From contig JBPBQZ010000022.1 in the NCBI GenBank assembly GCA_050955105.1, positions 1-29,670 of the forward strand: a stretch of DNA of 29,670 bases, read 5' to 3'. How positions within the stretch are numbered: position 1 is the first letter of the stretch; the number at the start of each line of letters is the position of its first letter. Source of the DNA: JBPBQZ01 sp050955105 (GTDB lineage Bacteria; Pseudomonadota; Gammaproteobacteria; Burkholderiales; Burkholderiaceae). This document shows, in pieces, positions 24,501 to 29,670 of this stretch. Position numbers and translations under genes: made by a program. The notes below the pieces were generated by a model that saw nothing but the letters and a program-made list of their open reading frames with translations, was not told the origin of the DNA and ran no database searches.

Positions 24501-25426
24501 AACGTTGCCGTAGCGAGCAAGTCGGCCTTCGGTCCCGGTGCGGCGTGAGGTTCCCGCAGCCTGAAATGCCGGTCCCAATCAGTGAATGCGGTAAGCAGTG
24601 AATCGGCGCGATAGGTGCCGCCGTGCAAGCTGCTTAACGACGCTTGCAGCAGCGCGTCGATCTGGCTGCGCTGCGCGCTCCACATCGCGCTTGCCGCCTC
24701 GAAGCTGCGAGCCAGCGCGGCGGCATGATCGTTGTCTGCAAAGCTTGCATCGACATCCGCGTCGATGTCTACATCGAGCTCACCCCATCGCCAGCGCGCG
24801 AGAGGCTTGGTCCGGCGCCGCAATAAATGCTTGTCCAGCGATGCTGGCCCGGCACCCTGCGTGATCAGCCATGCGGCGAATGACGGGTCGCGCTGCGCGA
24901 CCACCTCGACTCGATCGCGCCAGAAGTCGGTTGCCACAGCCGCGCGCAGCGCCTGGTCGTCGCTGCCCACCTCGAAATCGAACGGCGCATTGGCGGCGAA
25001 CGAGGCTTCGCCGAGAACACGCTGGCAAAAGCCGTGAATCGTATGGATGGCCGCTTGATCGAACGCCCATAACGCGCGACGGATGCGCCGCAACGCGTCT
25101 TGCTGAGTGAGTCGAGTGCCGATGACTATCTCGAAAAGCTGCTGGATGAACACATCGTCGATTTCAGCATCGGCATCAACCGCCCTGGCTTCCAACGCAT
25201 GGTTCAGTTGCGCCAGCCGGCCGCGAATGCGCTCGTGCAATTCGGCGGTAGCGGCACGCGTGAACGTAACGACGAGGATGTGCTCGACCTGCACCTCACG
25301 CTCGAGCAGCAAGCGGATGTAGAGCGCACAAATATTCCAGGTCTTACCGGTGCCAGCCGATGCCTCGATCAGGCTCACGCCGTCGAGCTCACAACGGAAC
25401 ACATCAAGTTCTTCGAAGTGGCTCAT
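21524..25426 (-). CDS. recB: RecB, exodeoxyribonuclease V beta chain
   Basis: A 1300-residue helicase-nuclease. The N-terminal superfamily 1A helicase shows Walker A EASAGTGKT (21-29), motif Ia TFTRAATAELHERI, Walker B IDEFQDTD (403-410), and the motif V region VHKSKGLEYPIVF. The C-terminal nuclease shows IDLVFEHGGRYWIVDWKSN, with the family D...DWKSN residues (DWKSN at 1204-1208). With RecC and RecD it unwinds and degrades broken DNA ends and loads RecA after Chi. The ATG at 25426 overlaps the recC stop (ATGA), so the 52 extra upstream residues are rejected. Confidence 0.97.
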   Translation of the reverse strand: MSHFEELDVFRCELDGVSLIEASAGTGKTWNICALYIRLLLEREVQVEHILVVTFTRAATAELHERIRGRLAQLNHALEARAVDADAEIDDVFIQQLFEIVIGTRLTQQDALRRIRRALWAFDQAAIHTIHGFCQRVLGEASFAANAPFDFEVGSDDQALRAAVATDFWRDRVEVVAQRDPSFAAWLITQGAGPASLDKHLLRRRTKPLARWRWGELDVDIDADVDASFADNDHAAALARSFEAASAMWSAQRSQIDALLQASLSSLHGGTYRADSLLTAFTDWDRHFRLREPHAAPGPKADLLATATLTRRVRKGQTPPAHPFFDLANALLDAHTAAEAANTLRWLSLIRAWIDWGDAELTRRKLAARLLSFDDLLANVHRALRAHPWLATAIVKQYPAALIDEFQDTDPLQFEIFHQVYAGGQAPLFLVGDPKQAIYAFRAADLHTYLRAREHARATYTLAVNQRSSPQMVESVNRIFMANPHPFILHGLDFRPVRAASGASRPALHERGVPAGTAGDDAPTASPALRVWTLPDGEPAQPLHKGAALPLAARASAAEIARLLAAARRGEVTLNDRASGRVLTGADIAVLVQTHRQGRLARQALGALGIASVELSQASVFATLDADNLERWLLAIETPTDTRRLRAALASDWLGADATTLWRLTGDGNAGEGADEAMHWIERLTRYRLVWHEHGFATMWRLFCQELTLPERLAAGVEGERRLTDISHLAELLQAQSPTGPTPALRWLAGQRTGTHADEAQLRLESDRDLVQIVTVHKSKGLEYPIVFCPFLFDAGVRPSSGGRLPDASEYRDESGYTVLHYGGDDAVIASARAQSVIEEAAERVRLIYVALTRAVHRCYLVAGLYATGNQGSTKESKQGVLNWLVAGTGDFETWLATPLEDQQVVEAWRGLSTSSLSVQSLPEPAEIDASAVLPPIPAHMSPQARVFRRSLPEPWRIASFSSMIASGSGLLTATVTDTDLPVADAGSSWNGAVLGERLVPDYDQRVIADLLDIPDPPEYSNEAQSPVASTLPATQTATDSARRIGELFPAADMPADSIDIFGFPRGAQAGECLHRLFELADFAAPDQFPAVAERALRERPIDLAADRQDAASVELSKTMLTRLLNDVVTAPMPFGGSLSDINSQRRLNELEFTFPATSARGLRSLLRANGMQEALFDEAAVAGYMKGFIDLVFEHGGRYWIVDWKSNHLGERRDDYMAGRLEQAMRRHGYRLQALIYSVALHRFLASRLDGYDYASHFGGCLYLFVRGVRPAWPGAGIHCERPSQDLLTSVDRVFGGVR

Positions 25427-28400
25427 TGCTTGATTCCGCCGGTCATCGGGGGCTGAGGCTGCGTTGATAGTTCCGCGGGATCGATCAAGTGTTCGTGCAA
25501 GGGCGTGAGCAGGAGCTGGGCTAATTGCTCGAAGCTCTCGTCGAGCGCCATAGGCGACCCGGCATAGACCAATAACCACCAAGAGTCGTCGGCTTCACCC
25601 GGCCCGAACGGACTTCCCGAAAACGCGCGTTCTGCGGCGGCGCGGCTTTCGCAGATGCGGGCCATGGAGCTCTTCGGAAAGAACGGCAGTGGCATGCGCC
25701 GGCCGACCAGGTAGAGCGCGAGCCAGGTCGCTAGCTGCGTCGCTGCGTCATCGACCTCACGGAATTCGAAGGTCTGCTCATTGCCAATCCATAAGGTTCT
25801 GCGGCGCATACCAGTTGGTAAAGCGGTCGCGGGCATCGCACAGAAGACCAGATGCATCAACCATGCGTCCAACTTGTCTCGCGGACCTGGCTTCGACGGG
25901 CGTCGGAGAATCTGTCCAAACGGCGTGAGGTCGTGCAGGCTGCCTTCGATAACCAGCGTTTCAGAAATTGCAGCGGGCGTCACTGCGAGCGCCGCCATCG
26001 ACCCCGCAAACGCATTTCGCCAAGCCTCGGAAGCAAGCGCTTCTGGCCAATGCGGAGCGATCGTCAGCGCGAACGGACATTCAACGGCACCTTGCTCGTT
26101 CAACAGCGCGACGACGGTGTCGGCGAACGTCGCTAGTGCCGCCGTCTGACGAACCACGCGTAAGGCACCGGTCGCCCCGATCGGTGCCTGCGGTACCGCC
26201 TGCGCGATCGCCGTTGCCCGCTGTCGGCGCGCGGCGCGATCCTCATGGTCGTTGGCAGGGGGCGATGCAGCGAGCAGCATCGGCAGTACTCGATCCGTAA
26301 TGGCATCGCGTGCACCCCAGTCCAGTTCGAACGGTTCGAGTTCGACTAGCTGCACCGCTTCTTCCGGCAGGCTCAAGCCAAGCCGACCACGCAGCAGGAC
26401 GCGCGCGGGGTGCGCCCAGAACCGGCGCAAATCTTCGAGGGAAACGACTCGTGTGGTCTCTGCGGGCAAGGGCGCATCGAAGAAAGGTGTGGCTGCGCCA
26501 GATCTGCCGCCAGCCAATGCCGCGGCAATGCGTGCACGCTGTGCGTCATAGGTATACAGCGGTCCAGCGGCATCGAGATAGACCGAGGCGAACGACTGCA
26601 GCGGATGCTCGAACAAGAAGTGCTTGCGCGCGCGGCTTACCGTCGCGGGCGCCGGCTGTGCAGTGGTGACCTGGTCGGCGAAAAGCGATACGGCGGCATG
26701 GCTCGGTACATCCGCGTCTTCTTCGGCGCTATCGACGTCGGCGTCGGCAGTGCTGGCGCCGGCGTCGCTATCCGCATGCGCGGCGGCACGCGCCAGGTGG
26801 TCGAGCAATTCGTCAACCACGGCGGCAGGCGGAAGCGCCGAGTTGTCGCGCACGCTACGCCCGGTGTAGGCAACGAAGAACATTTCTCGTGCCGCCAGCA
26901 GCAGATCGAGAAACAGGTTCCGCTCATCGTCCCGCCGTTGGCGATCACCTTGCCGCGGCAAGGCACTGATCAGGTCGAACTCGTCGGCGCGGCTCGGTCC
27001 CGGCAGCACACCATCGTCCATGCCCAATACGCAGATCACGCGGAATGGCAGATAGCGCAGGCTGGACAGAGCGCTGACGGTGATGGCCCCGGACGGCACG
27101 CCACCAGGGGTGGGCGTTTCGGCATGCTCATTCAACGCGCGGCCCACCACGACGGCCGAAAGTGGCAGGTCGGCGGCACTGTTTTCGATGGTCGTGAACA
27201 GCGTGTCGATGGCGGTCCGAGTATCGGCCAACGCGTCGGCAATCTCGACGGCGGACAAACCCACTGCGGCTGCGCCGGGCTCGGCCTGACCGAACATGCG
27301 TTCGAGCGCCCCCCGCAACAGCAGCCGCCACGCCGCGGCCGGGCGCGCTACTGCAAAGCTCAGTGACAGATCGTGCAGATCGTCAAGACACGCCGATAGT
27401 TTGCCGAGCAGCGCCGCCTCGGACGCACCCATTTCACCTACCGGCAGCCAGTCGGCAAGCGGGCCGGCAGTCGCCGGCATGGCGAAGCCGAGGTAAAGGC
27501 GCGCGACTGCGTCGAAAACCGTATGGCGCTGCGGAAAGGGTTCGCCGCCTTCGCGGCTTGCGGCGCCAGCGCGCGGCGTGTCGGGCTCAAGTCCAACGCG
27601 CGCGCCCGCTTGCGCCAGCCACGTCGTCAGCGTTTCTAGCGCGGCCGCATCGATGCCGTAGTTGGCGCCCAGCGCGCCTTCACGCAACCATTCGACCAGT
27701 TGCGCGACGCCCGGCGGATGTGTCGGCAAATCCAGCCATTGACAAAGCATGCGCAGCACCGGGTTGGCGGCCGCCGCCGACATGCCGGTAATTCGGCATG
27801 GCAAGCGGCGTGAACCGCTGGCGGTGCCAAATACCGCCTCGATCAGCGGCGCGGCGGCGGCCAGATCGGGCACCGCTACCATGACATCGCCCGGCACGGC
27901 ATCAGGAGTTTCGCTGAACCAGCAGAGCAGCCGGTCATGCAGCACCTCGACTTGCCGCGAGAGGCTGTGGCACGCGTGTACTTCGATCAGCGATTCCGAC
28001 TGTCTGATGTTTCCAGCAGACGCAGTCGCTTGGTGAGCGCCAACGCGGCCATCGTGATCCTCGTCGCCGTCATGCTCGATCTGCCGACCGCCGGCCGCAT
28101 CTGGCAAACGCAAATCGAGCATGGCATTTTGTACGGCGGCCAGCCAGCCACCCAGCGGATTGCTCGACCAGTAGGCGTCTTCGACGACGGCGCGACCCTC
28201 GCCAGCGCTCTGTAGCACCTGCAGTTGCGCTTGCTTCTCGCGCCCCCATTCAGCCAGTAGAGGATTGCCGATTTCGTGAAAGTCGCGGAGATCGCGCGCC
28301 TCAAGATCAGCGGCACGCGCGGGCGTGACGATGTCGTACCAGTATTCTCGACAAGGGTTGACCAGATAGAGGTCGATATCGATCCAGCGAGCCAGTTCGC

Positions 28401-29124
28401 CGAGCATCGCCGCCGACAAGGGCGCCAAGGTCGGCAACGCAAACACCGACACTCGCGCTGGCCAACCAGCCCGTCCCACTGTGTCGAGATCGAAGCCATT
28501 CGATTGCGCCCGCTGCAGAAAATCGCATGCGGCGAGTCCTCCGCTGACCTGCTCGCTCGGATCGATCATCGAGCGCCAGAGCGCGGCCTGCCATGCCTCG
28601 TCTTCATGCTGCGCGGTGCCCGGGCGGCCACTGTTGGATGCACCGGATATGGTTTGGCCAGCGCCCCAGGCGAGCAGCCAATCCGGCCGATAAGCAATGT
28701 ACTGATCGAAGACCCGCGCCAGGCGACTCGCCAATTCAAAACGCATGCGCTCGTCGGAGGCATCGAGATAGGCATCGAGCCGCGCCGAGATGCCGCGCAT
28801 CCCCGAGTCGATAGAAAACGCGCGCAAAATTCGCCACACGAGCGCTTCGCGAGCGAACGGCGCGCGTTCGGCAACGGGCATGACTCGGCCGATCTGCTGC
28901 CAGAGCCAGTCACCGAGGAAGCAAAAGCGAACGTTTGTGCAAATACCGAAGCGGTCGGCGAAGTCGAGTTCGAGGCGTCTGCGAATGGCGGCACTGGGTA
29001 CGACGATTTCAATCGGCGCGAACACGTCGGACGTCGATCCGGCCAAGGATCCGGCGCGCGACAAGCGGCTCAGCAAGGCCGCCGAAAGGGCCTCGTAGCG
29101 ATTGGAGTGAAACAGCGAAAGCAT
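25423..29124 (-). CDS. recC: RecC, exodeoxyribonuclease V gamma chain
   Basis: A 1233-residue subunit that holds the complex together and reads Chi. The start LSLFHSNRYEAL is the family beginning, and a helicase-like fold is visible in VMVAVPDLAAAAPLIEAVF and in VICVLGMDDGVLPG. Catalytic helicase residues are not expected in RecC. The protein is about 110 residues longer than in Escherichia coli, with acidic inserts (for example ADSDAGASTADADVDSAEED). The ATG at 29124 has a weak ribosome site. It heads the recC-recB-recD operon, whose promoter must lie in 29125-29446. Confidence 0.95.
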   Translation of the reverse strand: MLSLFHSNRYEALSAALLSRLSRAGSLAGSTSDVFAPIEIVVPSAAIRRRLELDFADRFGICTNVRFCFLGDWLWQQIGRVMPVAERAPFAREALVWRILRAFSIDSGMRGISARLDAYLDASDERMRFELASRLARVFDQYIAYRPDWLLAWGAGQTISGASNSGRPGTAQHEDEAWQAALWRSMIDPSEQVSGGLAACDFLQRAQSNGFDLDTVGRAGWPARVSVFALPTLAPLSAAMLGELARWIDIDLYLVNPCREYWYDIVTPARAADLEARDLRDFHEIGNPLLAEWGREKQAQLQVLQSAGEGRAVVEDAYWSSNPLGGWLAAVQNAMLDLRLPDAAGGRQIEHDGDEDHDGRVGAHQATASAGNIRQSESLIEVHACHSLSRQVEVLHDRLLCWFSETPDAVPGDVMVAVPDLAAAAPLIEAVFGTASGSRRLPCRITGMSAAAANPVLRMLCQWLDLPTHPPGVAQLVEWLREGALGANYGIDAAALETLTTWLAQAGARVGLEPDTPRAGAASREGGEPFPQRHTVFDAVARLYLGFAMPATAGPLADWLPVGEMGASEAALLGKLSACLDDLHDLSLSFAVARPAAAWRLLLRGALERMFGQAEPGAAAVGLSAVEIADALADTRTAIDTLFTTIENSAADLPLSAVVVGRALNEHAETPTPGGVPSGAITVSALSSLRYLPFRVICVLGMDDGVLPGPSRADEFDLISALPRQGDRQRRDDERNLFLDLLLAAREMFFVAYTGRSVRDNSALPPAAVVDELLDHLARAAAHADSDAGASTADADVDSAEEDADVPSHAAVSLFADQVTTAQPAPATVSRARKHFLFEHPLQSFASVYLDAAGPLYTYDAQRARIAAALAGGRSGAATPFFDAPLPAETTRVVSLEDLRRFWAHPARVLLRGRLGLSLPEEAVQLVELEPFELDWGARDAITDRVLPMLLAASPPANDHEDRAARRQRATAIAQAVPQAPIGATGALRVVRQTAALATFADTVVALLNEQGAVECPFALTIAPHWPEALASEAWRNAFAGSMAALAVTPAAISETLVIEGSLHDLTPFGQILRRPSKPGPRDKLDAWLMHLVFCAMPATALPTGMRRRTLWIGNEQTFEFREVDDAATQLATWLALYLVGRRMPLPFFPKSSMARICESRAAAERAFSGSPFGPGEADDSWWLLVYAGSPMALDESFEQLAQLLLTPLHEHLIDPAELSTQPQPPMTGGIKQ

Positions 29125-29446
29125 TGCCGGACTAGCTCGATGACAGAAAAACAGCGTGGTCGCGGCTGCGTGCCGCGCAACCGGCCGACGCCGCTACAGG
29201 GTGATTCAGGCGAGAACACCGCCTTCGGCATCGGTGTACGAGCCGATCGGCAATGTGTATCTCGATCAGGTCGTAGCATAGCCCATCGTCAATGCCACGG
29301 GCGCCCACTGGCCATTCGGCCTAGGGCATGCCAGCGTGTGTCCGCGACGTTCGCCGAGGCACCATTGGCCGTTCGGCATAGAGGCCGCGTGGCGGCGAAT
29401 GCGCTAGACTGCCCAGCATCCCGTTTCCAACACTCATGTTTGATCA
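29125..29446. other. Divergent region between recC and the FUSC gene
   Basis: This 322-base gap must hold promoters for both directions. A TAGACT at 29405-29410 is a possible plus-strand -10 box without a clear -35. A 20-base sequence occurs twice with 17 matches, at 29305-29324 and 29362-29381 (CCAYTGGCCRTTCGGCMTAG). I see no coding frame with protein-like features. Confidence 0.45.
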
Positions 29447-29670
29447 ATGCGTTATTCGATCGAGCTCACGAAGTTCTTATATAGCCAATATCTGTTGGGA
29501 GGTCTGCGCACGGGCTTCGGCATTGCGTTGCCGGCGGTGCTGCTGCTCGTGGCTTTTCACGACCGAGAACTGGGCTTCACCATCGCCACGGGAGCCATCT
29601 GCGCAAGTGTCGTGGACCTGCCGGGCCCCCTGAAATACAAGCACAACGAAATGCTGGCATGTGCGTTCAT
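29447..29670 (+). CDS. FUSC-family (YccS-like) membrane protein, start only
   Basis: Seventy-four residues before the window ends. The opening (YSQYLLGGLRTGFGIALPAV), then GFTIATGAICASVVDLPGPL and KHNEMLACAF, matches the N-terminus of FUSC/YccS-like inner-membrane proteins related to aromatic-acid or fusaric-acid efflux. The ATG at 29447 is chosen because the family's conserved YSQYLLGG follows it within a few residues; the upstream ATG at 29436 is in another frame. The transported substrate is unknown. The gene continues beyond the right edge. Confidence 0.75.
   Translation, partial: MRYSIELTKFLYSQYLLGGLRTGFGIALPAVLLLVAFHDRELGFTIATGAICASVVDLPGPLKYKHNEMLACAF

Noticed and set aside
28276..29484. 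Plus-strand open frame of 402 codons
   Set aside because: It runs antisense to recC, which has clear family features, and shows no domain of its own.
1..29670. CRISPR array or insertion sequence
   Set aside because: No regularly spaced repeats and no transposase were found anywhere in the window.

Overview
The window looks like the chromosome of a betaproteobacterium of the Burkholderiaceae (Burkholderia sensu lato). The evidence is high GC, gene order recC-recB-recD, a thiC gene behind a TPP riboswitch, and the typical small stress genes of that group (CsbD, DUF1328 pair, entericidin, OsmB-like). Genus and species cannot be fixed from the sequence alone.

Left end (1 to about 4663): one end of an integrated element, probably a P4-like satellite or small genomic island. 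It holds a small membrane protein, a large zinc-finger/TOPRIM/ATPase primase-helicase, an AlpA-like DNA-binding protein and a tyrosine integrase. The integrase lies directly beside the 3' end of a tRNA gene. The far end of the element is outside the window.

4664-5003 (minus strand): the most striking locus. It is a complete tRNA-Leu(UAA) gene split in its anticodon loop by a 255-nt group I intron (4714-4968). The exons rejoin into a full cloverleaf with encoded CCA. The intron carries group I core motifs (AGAGACTAGA and GGCATAGTCC) and closely resembles, from memory, the small Azoarcus tRNA-Ile ribozyme. The element has used this split tRNA as its integration site.

5.2-11.9 kb: a secreted DUF5666-like protein; a CsbD stress protein and a YihY/BrkB membrane protein with a long basic tail, followed by a strong minus-strand terminator; a 599-residue protein of unknown family that may be a secreted effector; an MFS exporter; and a small membrane protein.

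11.9-15.8 kb: a signalling and stress cluster. It holds a single-domain receiver, a NarL-type response regulator, a ferritin-like protein, two adjacent DUF1328 membrane peptides and a CHASE3-type histidine kinase that is the likely partner of the regulator.

16.0-19.4 kb: an entericidin-like lipoprotein with a strong terminator, the TPP riboswitch and thiC (with a helix that can mask the thiC ribosome site), a glycine-zipper lipoprotein, and the ribosome-rescue hydrolase arfB.

19.4-29.1 kb (minus strand): recC, recB and recD joined by ATGA stop/start overlaps, forming the RecBCD recombination nuclease. recD and arfB converge and share a CTAG at their stops. The right edge cuts a FUSC-family membrane protein gene.
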